DNA of 58,398 nt. Origin: JAUVKT01 sp964634565 (GTDB lineage: Bacteria > Bacteroidota > Bacteroidia > Bacteroidales > VadinHA17). The DNA is taken from contig CAZWLP010000008.1 in NCBI GenBank assembly GCA_964634565.1, positions 1 to 58,398 of the forward strand. Direction: 5' to 3'. Made by a program: the position numbers and the translations under genes. Below, in pieces: positions 17,046-24,833 of the stretch (its first letter is position 1; the number at the start of each line of letters is the position of its first letter). Under the pieces are notes generated by a model that worked only from the letters and a program-made list of their open reading frames with translations, had not been told where the DNA came from and made no database searches.

Positions 17046-17255
17046 TCCACATAAACTGCTTTACAAGATAATTCGAAATTTAAATGATTATATATCATTA
17101 TTTATCAATGCCTTGCAAAACGCATAGAAGAAAGATGCAGGCATGGTTCGAAAAACACTTAAATAAATTAAGAACAGGGCCAGATAGCAGATTTAAAAAC
17201 ATATTTCTTAAAATAAAATTTAAGAAGTACTTTCGCAGCCTTATATCCCGGAAAG
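17046..17255. other. Divergent gap between etfB and the DMT transporter
   Basis: I see no supported gene. An inverted repeat TTCTTAAA-N6-TTTAAGAA spans 17205-17226. It is followed by TACTTTCG at 17228-17235, one base off the -7 consensus, just before the transporter start and a GGAAAG ribosome-binding site. The repeat could be an operator for that gene. Confidence 0.4.
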
Positions 17256-18173
17256 ATGAAAATACTCAGAACATATGGCTCTATAATACTGGCAACCCTT
17301 TTCTGGGCTATCTCATTTATCTGGTTTAAGATAGCGAATGAGGCATACAGGCCGCTCACAATTGTGTTCCTCAGACTAATAATCTCCGTACTGCTTCTGA
17401 GCGTTTTTCTTTATGCGACAGGCAGGTTTGAAAAGATAAAGAAAAAAGACCGGAAGTATTTTCTTATGATGTCCTTTTTTGAGCCCTTTCTGTATTTTAT
17501 TGGTGAAAGTAACGGGCTTACCTACGTACAGTCTACCACTGCATCTGTAGTTATTGCAACTATACCTGTTTTCGCGGCTCTTGGAGGATGGCTTTTATAT
17601 GGTGAGAAGTTAAAATCTATAAATTATGTTGGTGTTGCCCTGTCTCTTGCCGGCGTTATGATTTTTGTAATGAGCGGCAGTGGCAGAATCACACTTGATC
17701 CCAGGGGCCTTGCCTTATTATTTCTTGCAGTAATATCAGCATCAGGTTACACCCTGGTATTAAAAAGACTGGCCGGGGATTATCACCCTATATATATAGT
17801 AAATGTTCAGAATATTATCGGTTCAATACTATTCTTACCAGTTATACTGGGATTTGAGCTTGAGCATTTCAAAGAATATGTATTTAACCCAAAATCAATG
17901 ATAGCCGTAATTGAGCTGGCGGTATTTGGATCATGCGGGGCATTTATCCTCTTTGGTTTTGCCGTAAGGAAACTGGGCGTAACCCGTGCAAATGTTTTCT
18001 CTAACCTGATTCCTGTTTTTACTGCAATTTTTGCCTTCCTGATTCTGAAAGACAGGTTTACTGCACAGAACATTATCGGGATGCTGATCGTGATAGCAGG
18101 ATTATTCCTGTCGCAATGGGAACGTAAGCCTAAGAATCCGGAAAGATCCTTCCTGGCTGGTAAAACAGCTTAG
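17256..18173 (+). CDS. EamA/DMT-family transporter
   Basis: The protein has 305 residues. It has ten hydrophobic helices arranged as two repeated EamA halves (about 8-140 and 150-285). The first helix carries ATLFWAISFIWFKIANEAYRP, as in RhaT/YdcZ-like carriers, and the second half ends with the usual LKDRFTAQNIIGMLIVIAG. Such permeases move metabolites or amino acids across the inner membrane; the substrate is unknown. It is convergent with the next gene, with only 2 nt between stop codons. There is no link to the neighbouring operons. Confidence 0.9.
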   Translation: MKILRTYGSIILATLFWAISFIWFKIANEAYRPLTIVFLRLIISVLLLSVFLYATGRFEKIKKKDRKYFLMMSFFEPFLYFIGESNGLTYVQSTTASVVIATIPVFAALGGWLLYGEKLKSINYVGVALSLAGVMIFVMSGSGRITLDPRGLALLFLAVISASGYTLVLKRLAGDYHPIYIVNVQNIIGSILFLPVILGFELEHFKEYVFNPKSMIAVIELAVFGSCGAFILFGFAVRKLGVTRANVFSNLIPVFTAIFAFLILKDRFTAQNIIGMLIVIAGLFLSQWERKPKNPERSFLAGKTA

Positions 18174-18179
18174 GCTTAC
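18124..18179. terminator. Inverted repeat spanning the convergent stop codons
   Basis: GTAAGCCTAAG (18124-18134) and CTTAGGCTTAC (18169-18179) are perfect 11-bp arms around a 34-nt loop. The loop contains a smaller dyad, GGAA-N6-TTCC (18139-18152). With no room between the genes, this structure inside both coding ends may act as a shared terminator. There is no T run, so the function is tentative. Confidence 0.4.
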
Positions 18180-19357
18180 CGGTCAAGACCAATAATCAAT
18201 TTCTCCTTTGCTACGATTTCACCGTTTTCCCTGAATACCATAATATAAATTCCTTTTGTCAGATGAGATAGTGATATATCAGTATCTACACTTACGATAT
18301 CTGAATAAACTACCTGCCCATAAAGATTAATTATTTCCATATCAAGCAGTCTGGTGACACTGATATGCATAATATCCTTTACCGGATTGGGGAAAAACTT
18401 AACCGGGGGTAAATATAATCCATCCTCAATCCCCAGGCTTGGATCATAAAAATCTTCAAGGTTTGTGAAATAATGCTCTTTCAGGTAGGCCAGGATAATT
18501 GCTGCGAGATCATCAGCAAATGCCAGTCTTAAATGTTCAATAAAGCGTATATCCGGGTAACATTCCATCTGAATTCCGTCAATTGTACCCCCGTATTTTG
18601 AACCATGTCGATCGGTATTATAGCCACCACTGAAATAAGCATCAGTTGGAAATTCAAAAAACAGGCTGGGAACGGTCGTATATCCTTCGTTCTCCAGCAT
18701 TGTTCCAAAAGCATTGTCGCCTCTTAACAGCTCTGAAAAACTAACACTATTGTTATTATTTGCTATCAGATTCCGGATACTGCTTTTATCCTCATATGTT
18801 GGGGTATTCAGTTCAGAATCAGATAGCTGCAATTCTGATCGCGTCAGAAGATAGCCAAGTTCGATTCGTGGTCCATGACTGCTCTGACCATGTAAATCAA
18901 TAAAAAGCCCTTTCTCATAATCCCGGGTAACAATAAGCTTGGCACTATCAATATATGTCTGATATTCATTCCACGCTATAGCTGATTCAGGATCTCCACA
19001 ACTAGCCTCTGCAACATCCCTGTTGGCATCCATCTTGATTCTCTTAAGATGGTTAACAATAACATGTGGGTAACGACCGGTTGATTCAAAGATAGCCGTT
19101 CTTAGTTCCTGCGACAATTCATAGGTATAGGAGTCGGTAACAGTTGTTCCACAGGTTCTGTCAGGTATTTCCGACGGTGTAAGATCTCCTCCATGTGGAA
19201 CAGAAATTATCAGGGGCAGACCGCCACACATATATTCTATATAATCATTCCTTCCAAAATAAGATTCTCCTTCAGTATATACCTGGGATAATAAGGGTAA
19301 TCCCGTAAAAAATAACAGTAGGAATACATTTAGATATTTAACTTTCTTGTAGTTCAT
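18176..19357 (-). CDS. Secreted N-formylglutamate-amidohydrolase-family protein with T9SS sorting domain
   Basis: The protein has 393 residues. It has a signal peptide, then an FGase-like zinc hydrolase domain (about 35-310): ISVPHGG near 52, MDANRDVAE near 112, FIDLHGQSSHGPRIELGYLL near 152 and YNTDRHGSKYGGTIDGIQME near 246. The conserved histidines are the likely zinc ligands. The last ~80 residues (FFPNPVKDIMHISV to LIIGL) are a type A T9SS C-terminal domain. The protein should therefore be exported through the outer membrane and released or attached. FGase, AstE and phage gamma-PGA hydrolase share a related zinc-hydrolase fold. Given the neighbouring PGA genes, cleavage of gamma-linked glutamate is a reasonable guess. 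A paralogue without the sorting domain lies at 36040. Confidence 0.82.
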   Translation of the reverse strand: MNYKKVKYLNVFLLLFFTGLPLLSQVYTEGESYFGRNDYIEYMCGGLPLIISVPHGGDLTPSEIPDRTCGTTVTDSYTYELSQELRTAIFESTGRYPHVIVNHLKRIKMDANRDVAEASCGDPESAIAWNEYQTYIDSAKLIVTRDYEKGLFIDLHGQSSHGPRIELGYLLTRSELQLSDSELNTPTYEDKSSIRNLIANNNNSVSFSELLRGDNAFGTMLENEGYTTVPSLFFEFPTDAYFSGGYNTDRHGSKYGGTIDGIQMECYPDIRFIEHLRLAFADDLAAIILAYLKEHYFTNLEDFYDPSLGIEDGLYLPPVKFFPNPVKDIMHISVTRLLDMEIINLYGQVVYSDIVSVDTDISLSHLTKGIYIMVFRENGEIVAKEKLIIGLDR

Positions 19358-19370
19358 GACTTTACGATTA

Positions 19371-20735
19371 TTATCCTTTTATTTTTGAATAGAGTAGTCT
19401 TCGGTTCATCTTAAGATATTCTGCTGCCCTGCTCTGATTATTGCCGTGCAAAGCGAGTGCCTCATCTATTAATCGTCTTTCCAGCAGGCTAATTGTCTCC
19501 CTGAAAGACAGCCCTTTATCGATAAATGACAGCAAGGACAATTCCTTCTCTTCGCTATAATTCTTCAGTGGCAAATGATCAATTGTAAGTATCCCTTCAT
19601 TTGTTGTTACAACGGCACTATGTATTGTATTTTCAAGCTCCCTGATATTTCCTGGCCAGTTATATTTATAAAGCATCTTATAAGTCTCCTCAGATGGAAC
19701 AAGCTTTTTGTCGGGGCTATACTTTGATAAGAAATGGTCGAGGAGCAGATTAATATCTTCCTTTCTTTCTCTAAGGGGTGGTACATTTATTCTGACTACA
19801 CTTAATCGATAGTAAAGATCTTCACGAAAATGACTTTCTGCTTTATCCGGCTCAATATCCCTGTTAGTAGACGCAATAACCCTTACATCAACTTTTATGG
19901 GCTTAACCCCGCCTACCCTGAAGAAAGATTGATTCTGCAATATTCTAAGTAACCTTATCTGCAATGACTGGGGCATACTGTTAATTTCGTCGAGATAAAC
20001 GGTTCCCCCGTCAGCAATTTCAAAAAGGCCCTTCCTCATTGCATCAGCACCAGTGAAAGATCCTTTTTCATGACCAAAAATTTCACTTTCAAGCAAGGAT
20101 TCTGAAAGAGCACCACAGTTTATCTTAACATAGGGTTTATCGACCCTCAGCGAATGCCTCTGAATAGCATCTGCAATTAGTTCCTTGCCGGTTCCACTCT
20201 CTCCATAGATCAGCACTGTTGCATCTGAAGTTGCAATCCTTCCTATAAGCTTAAAGATATCCTGCATCCTGGCACTTCTACCGATAATTGTATTTGAAGG
20301 GCTCTGGTTTACAGACTCATTAACAATGCTCCGCAGACTTTGAACCTCATTCAATAATTTCTTGTATTCGCAGGCTCGCTCCACAATCAGTAAAAACTCG
20401 TCCAGTTCAAAGGGTTTTTCGAGATAATCGAAGGCGCCAAGTTTTATAGCCTTCATCGCTCTCTCGCTTGTTCCGAAGGCAGTAAATATTATCACCGGCA
20501 CATCCGGATAAATCTTTTTCATCTCTTCCAGCACTTCCATTCCATTCTTAACAGGAAGATTAATGTCAAGAATTACAAGTTGCGGTTTTTCTTCCCTGAA
20601 CCTGATTAATGCTTCATCGCCATCTCCGGCTTCAATAATATCATATTTCAGCGAACCCAATAAATCGGCAAGATTCTTCCTCATAGACTTTTCATCGTCG
20701 ACTACCAAAACCTTTATATTAGAGCGTTCTTCCAT
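19371..20735 (-). CDS. Sigma-54-dependent response regulator (NtrC family)
   Basis: The protein has 454 residues. It has a receiver domain (VDDE near 12, LDINLP with phospho-acceptor Asp near 57, lysine in EKPF near 108), then a sigma-54 AAA+ domain. Visible motifs are Walker A GESGTGKE near 184, GSFTGA near 232 (GAFTGA loop with Ser for Ala), Walker B GGTVYLDEIN and the arginine-finger region LYYRLSV. A Fis-type helix-turn-helix ends the protein. It lies 3 nt after its kinase gene. It should activate sigma-54 promoters. A good candidate is 35714-35698 at the head of this locus. Confidence 0.93.
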   Translation of the reverse strand: MEERSNIKVLVVDDEKSMRKNLADLLGSLKYDIIEAGDGDEALIRFREEKPQLVILDINLPVKNGMEVLEEMKKIYPDVPVIIFTAFGTSERAMKAIKLGAFDYLEKPFELDEFLLIVERACEYKKLLNEVQSLRSIVNESVNQSPSNTIIGRSARMQDIFKLIGRIATSDATVLIYGESGTGKELIADAIQRHSLRVDKPYVKINCGALSESLLESEIFGHEKGSFTGADAMRKGLFEIADGGTVYLDEINSMPQSLQIRLLRILQNQSFFRVGGVKPIKVDVRVIASTNRDIEPDKAESHFREDLYYRLSVVRINVPPLRERKEDINLLLDHFLSKYSPDKKLVPSEETYKMLYKYNWPGNIRELENTIHSAVVTTNEGILTIDHLPLKNYSEEKELSLLSFIDKGLSFRETISLLERRLIDEALALHGNNQSRAAEYLKMNRRLLYSKIKG

Positions 20736-20738
20736 TAG

Positions 20739-22262
20739 CTACTGATTTAGAGGCAACTTTATTACACATCTGACACCACCTGAAAGCAAATTAACAAGAG
20801 ATATTTCGCCGTTATGGGCTTTTACTATCTGGTCTGATATTGCAAGCCCCAGTCCGGCGCCTGAGTCTTTAAGTGTAAAGAAAGGTACAAAAATTTCATC
20901 TAAACATTCCTCAGGTATACCTATCCCATTATCCATAATCTGTATTATAATTGTATCGCCGGCATAATCGTATTCTGTTAAAACCCTTATCTCACCTCCA
21001 TCAGTCATAGACTCATAAGAGTTATTAAGAATATTTATCAGAACCTGCTTCATTGAGTTCTCATCAATCATTATTTCAGGCAGGTCCGGATTAAGATTTC
21101 TGATAACTGTAACCTTGCTTCCTGCCTTATCGTAGTCGAGAAACTTTAGTACATCATCGATAAGAATATTTATGTCTGTTTCCTTCAGGTTCTTCTCTAC
21201 AGGGCGAGAAAATATAAGCAGTCTGTTTACAAGAGATGAAAGCCTGTTGGTCTCATCGATAACCATCTGCATTGATTCAGGTGATATATGCCCGGCCTCC
21301 TCGGGATGATTTTCAAGATCCTTCTGCCACATCTGTATCCTGGTCTTTATTATGGCCAGGGGTGTCTTAACCTCGTGAGCAACACCTGCTATTACTCGTC
21401 CCAGTGAGGCCATTTTTTCTTTTTGAATAAGCTTCTTCTCCAGGAGCTGCCTGCGCCTGTCTTTATCCTCAATTGTATCAAGCATCCTGTTTACACTTTG
21501 AGAGATATAGGTGAATATGCCCCATCTTTCCTTTAGTCTGGCAGAAGGACTTATACCTACTTCCTGTAACTCTTTTTTAATACCCCGGATTTCTCCTGCC
21601 CATACCATAGATATTATCATTAGAACAACAAAGCCAAGTACAGAGAATATTGCTATTATATAGACTATCTGTTTTAATTTGATAACAGGCAAGTCGTTCT
21701 GAATATGTATTCTAACCCATATCGCACCTATAGTTTCTGAATCATAATACACAGCCCTGGTAGCCAGAGGAAATATTGCAACATTAAATGAATGCAGACC
21801 AACAATAAGAGTATCAGCCATTGCCGACATCAGGGCCTGTTCTTTAATTATATTATAGGAACGTGGCGGAGGTCCATAAATTGGTATAGGGGGAGGCGAT
21901 GTCGGATATGCATAGCCATAAAATTCGTCCTGCAGCGTAAAATAATATCCTCCTTCAATACCATCGATATTTTTCATCAATTTCTCAGACACCCTTGTAA
22001 GCCTGCTATCCATATCCCTGCTTTCCATCGGACTTAAATCTCTCTTGCTTAAAAGTCCTTCATCTCCCAGTCTGCTAATCTCTTCTGATCCTGCCTTATA
22101 CAAAAGATTTAAGTAAGTTCTACAAATATCCTGTTTTTCATCGATAAGCTTTTTCTCCAGTTTCGATAGTGAACTATAAATAATAATTGTAACTATCGCA
22201 ACAACAAGAGTAAAAACAATAGTATAATTAATTAAAGTTTTATTGAACCTGGGAATTTTCAT
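20739..22262 (-). CDS. Membrane sensor histidine kinase paired with the sigma-54 regulator
   Basis: From the ATG at 22262 (MKIPRFNKTLIN) the protein has 507 residues. The ATG at 22301 only adds an unlikely leader. A transmembrane helix near 10-30 and a second near 200-222 frame a periplasmic sensor region with a proline-rich segment (TSPPPIPIYGPPPRSYN). HisKA has its phospho-histidine in GVAHEVKTPLAI near 290. HATPase motifs are NNSYESM, DNGIGIPEE and GAGLGLAISDQIV. It is of the ZraS/NtrB-like class that drives sigma-54 regulators. The ligand is unknown. In this locus a signal such as free glutamate or PGA fragments in the periplasm is a guess. Confidence 0.9.
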   Translation of the reverse strand: MKIPRFNKTLINYTIVFTLVVAIVTIIIYSSLSKLEKKLIDEKQDICRTYLNLLYKAGSEEISRLGDEGLLSKRDLSPMESRDMDSRLTRVSEKLMKNIDGIEGGYYFTLQDEFYGYAYPTSPPPIPIYGPPPRSYNIIKEQALMSAMADTLIVGLHSFNVAIFPLATRAVYYDSETIGAIWVRIHIQNDLPVIKLKQIVYIIAIFSVLGFVVLMIISMVWAGEIRGIKKELQEVGISPSARLKERWGIFTYISQSVNRMLDTIEDKDRRRQLLEKKLIQKEKMASLGRVIAGVAHEVKTPLAIIKTRIQMWQKDLENHPEEAGHISPESMQMVIDETNRLSSLVNRLLIFSRPVEKNLKETDINILIDDVLKFLDYDKAGSKVTVIRNLNPDLPEIMIDENSMKQVLINILNNSYESMTDGGEIRVLTEYDYAGDTIIIQIMDNGIGIPEECLDEIFVPFFTLKDSGAGLGLAISDQIVKAHNGEISLVNLLSGGVRCVIKLPLNQ

Positions 22263-22343
22263 ACACAAAGTAATAATGTCTGCCAAATTAGGAAAAAGCA
22301 AGCAAACAATAACTAAGGGGCAGTTTTTTGCAGAATACAGGTA

Positions 22344-23336
22344 TTAAAAAAGATCTTTTACAAGTTTATAATTTCGAAGTGCCTCTGCCATTTCGGGAGA
22401 CGAAGATTCAAATATTTTTATCATTGCCTCCACATTTGCCAGACTTACTTTCGAAACAATAGTAAATGATATTTCAGTAGTATTAAACCTCTGTCTGTTA
22501 CTTTCGCTTATAAGAATATTGCCCATCATTTTATTGGGGTCTAATACCTCCCCTGGGTTATTTACAGAATTATTCAGGGCCTCCTCCCAGAGCCTGGAAG
22601 AATATCCAAAATGAGTGCAATTAAGACTTATATCAACTAACTGGTCTGTATCTTTTATTTTATCAACTGCTTCACTCAGATAGTATGTTATTAGCATTTC
22701 TGTTTCTTCGCCCGAAGGATTTAATTCTATATAAGACTGAAGCTGTGGGCAGGCCATATTTATTACCCTGCCTTTATCAAAGCCCATGTTAAGTAATGCC
22801 CTCTTATGTGTTCCTTCTTCAATTGTTGTCTCAGTACCAAAAATAATTACTGAAGAGTTCTGGTTTTTTTGAAGTCTTTCACTTATTAGATTTATACCCG
22901 TGTCAATAATGCCAATAACAGGAGGATTTTTTTTATGTCTTACAAAATCTGTATCATTTATAAGCACAGATAAAGTGTTGCAGGCAACAAAAATCAGATC
23001 AGGATCATATTTAGTATTAATACCACAGAGCACCCTGTTAAATGTATCTATTTTATCTTCTCTTAATTGCATTGCATTGTATCCCGATTCTGAATCAAAA
23101 AGTGCATTTGCAAAAATAAGTTCAACCTTCCTGAAACTTCCTGATTCTTTTAATTTGGTGGCTATATCACTCATTACCGACAATCCACCTACACCGGAAT
23201 CTGTTATAACAATACGTATACTTTTCCCGTCAAGTACTTTATCCAGCTCTGTATAGCTACTATTCTTTTGAGCTACAAGAGAAACCAGAGAAACAAATAG
23301 CAAAAGAACAGCCGTTAGCTGAAACTTCCTTATCAT
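22344..23336 (-). CDS. Exported glutamate racemase homologue
   Basis: From the ATG at 23336 (MIRKFQLTAVLLLFVSLVSL) this is 330 residues with a clear signal peptide ending near VAQ. The upstream ATG at 23417 would translate a palindromic hairpin. The mature part is MurI/Asp-Glu-racemase-like: DSGVGGLSV near 46, catalytic cysteine in FVACNTLS near 117, second cysteine in LNCTHFGY near 239. Both catalytic cysteines are kept, so racemase activity is plausible. MurI normally works in the cytosol to make D-glutamate for peptidoglycan. A signal peptide here implies action in the periplasm. With PGA synthase, glutamyl hydrolases and a carboxylate permease nearby, it may interconvert D- and L-glutamate released from polymer. 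Confidence 0.82.
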   Translation of the reverse strand: MIRKFQLTAVLLLFVSLVSLVAQKNSSYTELDKVLDGKSIRIVITDSGVGGLSVMSDIATKLKESGSFRKVELIFANALFDSESGYNAMQLREDKIDTFNRVLCGINTKYDPDLIFVACNTLSVLINDTDFVRHKKNPPVIGIIDTGINLISERLQKNQNSSVIIFGTETTIEEGTHKRALLNMGFDKGRVINMACPQLQSYIELNPSGEETEMLITYYLSEAVDKIKDTDQLVDISLNCTHFGYSSRLWEEALNNSVNNPGEVLDPNKMMGNILISESNRQRFNTTEISFTIVSKVSLANVEAMIKIFESSSPEMAEALRNYKLVKDLF

Positions 23337-23349
23337 AATTAGTCGTGTT

Positions 23350-23414
23350 TTCAGTACTGAATTAAACATCCTGATCAGTGGTACAGGCAAATTTGCCTGT
23401 ACCACTGATGGATG
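23350..23414. terminator. 36-bp perfect palindrome (hairpin) between susD and the racemase gene
   Basis: Positions 23374-23409 are a perfect palindrome with half arm ATCAGTGGTACAGGCAAA. CATCC/GGATG extend it across a 2-nt bulge (23367-23414). A separate 12-bp palindrome, TTCAGTACTGAA, follows at 23350-23361. On the minus strand the hairpin comes 13 nt after the susD stop and is followed by TTTAATT. It could be a terminator or a processing/attenuation element that lowers expression of the distal genes. Confidence 0.7.
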
Positions 23415-23426
23415 CATAGTTAAATA

Positions 23427-24803
23427 TTATTCAAAAATCCATAATGGATCTGCCTGATAAGATACAACGGGTACATTATCATAATTATACGATATCTCAG
23501 ATTGAGGATAAGGGAACCTGACAGGAATTGGACCTACTCCGGCTACCGGTGTGAGGTCTGGATAACCTGTCCTCCTGTAATCATCATAAGGTACCACGGT
23601 AGAATACATAGCGATGTATTTCTGCGTAATAATCTTCTCCAGAGTAATTGAAGCTCCTGTTTCAGTTCTGATATTTGCATCAAGCCATGCTTCGTTATCG
23701 GCACCTTCTGTTACGTAGGCCACAGAAGCTTCGACGGCAGCAATATATGCGTCAGCCGCTGCATCTGCATCAGGAACAGTCTGCTGTAAATAACATTCCG
23801 CCTCAATAAACTTCATCTCAGCGTATGAACTGAATAATACCGGTGCGTCAGGTGTATCATTATAATCACCAAGGTCAGAAGCATCATCATCTTCGGATCC
23901 GGGTATACTTCCGTTATAAATACCACCATTTAAGTCGGCATAGAAAGGCAATCTAGGATCATTAACCCCATTTAGCATATCGATAAATGTGGATGCCATT
24001 GTAATATCTGCTCCCCAGGCTGAGGTTGTGTTATACTGATATATAGGACCAGACTGATTATTCTCGGTACCAAAGCCCAGCTTAAAGTCTTCACCTGCTT
24101 CAAACGACGCTGCAGCATAGGTGAGAGCATCTGCATAATTGCCACGATAAAGGGCATATCTTGCCCTGAATGAATTAGCGGCCTTAATCCAGTCGTCTGT
24201 ATCTCCATCATAAATAAGATCTCCTTCTATATCAAAAATATTATCGGCAGACTGCAGATCTGTAATAGCACCGCTAAGGAGAATATCTATGGCATCATAA
24301 ATATCCTGCTGGGAATCGTAAGAAGGTGTAAGTACACCATCACTCCCCAGGAAAGCTTCGCTGTAAGGTATGTCTCCAAAAAGGTTAGTCATTGTACCAA
24401 GGCTCATTGCCAGGCAAACTTTTGCAGCTCCGCTGTAGTGAGGAGAGTCAAGTTCATATCCCAGTTCTATTATCTTAACGGCATCTATCATTCCCTGATA
24501 GTACATTCTTCTCCACATATCATCGGTATCGGTTGATGACAGGGAATAGTTAGCTTCACTATTGGAGTTACGGGCAACTCCATTAATCTGCTGCAGAAAG
24601 ATAGCCGAAGTTTTGACTGCCCTGTTGCCACCGATATGATAGGCCAGAGCTGATTCCATTGAAGGCATCAGAAGTTCGACAGGAACCTCAGAAGGAACAT
24701 CGGGGTCAATGTTAATATCTGTATCGATCCACTTATCACATCCTGTGAAAGCCAACACCGACATTAACAATGTTAAAATTGTATATCTGATATGTTTTTT
24801 CAT
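23427..24803 (-). CDS. SusD/RagB-like outer-membrane lipoprotein
   Basis: The protein has 458 residues. The lipobox LAFTGC has its cysteine near 22, followed by DKWIDTDINIDPDVPSEVPV, a typical SusD start. Helical repeats include GTMTNLFGDIPYSEAF near 135, KAANSFRARYALYRGNYADA near 207 and FIEAECYLQQ near 336. SusD proteins cap the SusC channel at the cell surface and bind oligomers. It follows susC by 30 nt. No carbohydrate enzyme lies nearby. The surrounding genes concern glutamate polymer, so the cargo may be a glutamyl oligomer rather than a glycan. That is inference. Confidence 0.92.
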   Translation of the reverse strand: MKKHIRYTILTLLMSVLAFTGCDKWIDTDINIDPDVPSEVPVELLMPSMESALAYHIGGNRAVKTSAIFLQQINGVARNSNSEANYSLSSTDTDDMWRRMYYQGMIDAVKIIELGYELDSPHYSGAAKVCLAMSLGTMTNLFGDIPYSEAFLGSDGVLTPSYDSQQDIYDAIDILLSGAITDLQSADNIFDIEGDLIYDGDTDDWIKAANSFRARYALYRGNYADALTYAAASFEAGEDFKLGFGTENNQSGPIYQYNTTSAWGADITMASTFIDMLNGVNDPRLPFYADLNGGIYNGSIPGSEDDDASDLGDYNDTPDAPVLFSSYAEMKFIEAECYLQQTVPDADAAADAYIAAVEASVAYVTEGADNEAWLDANIRTETGASITLEKIITQKYIAMYSTVVPYDDYRRTGYPDLTPVAGVGPIPVRFPYPQSEISYNYDNVPVVSYQADPLWIFE

Positions 24804-24833
24804 TTTATTAAATTTTTAAGTTCAAAGCTACCA

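Noticed and set aside
17084..17329. 81-codon reading frame between etfB and the DMT transporter
   Set aside because: It overlaps the transporter start in another frame, has an unnatural composition and no ribosome-binding site.
22263..22343. Possible sigma-54 site before the sensor kinase gene (TTTGGCAG)
   Set aside because: The -24-like part lacks a TTGC element at the required spacing.
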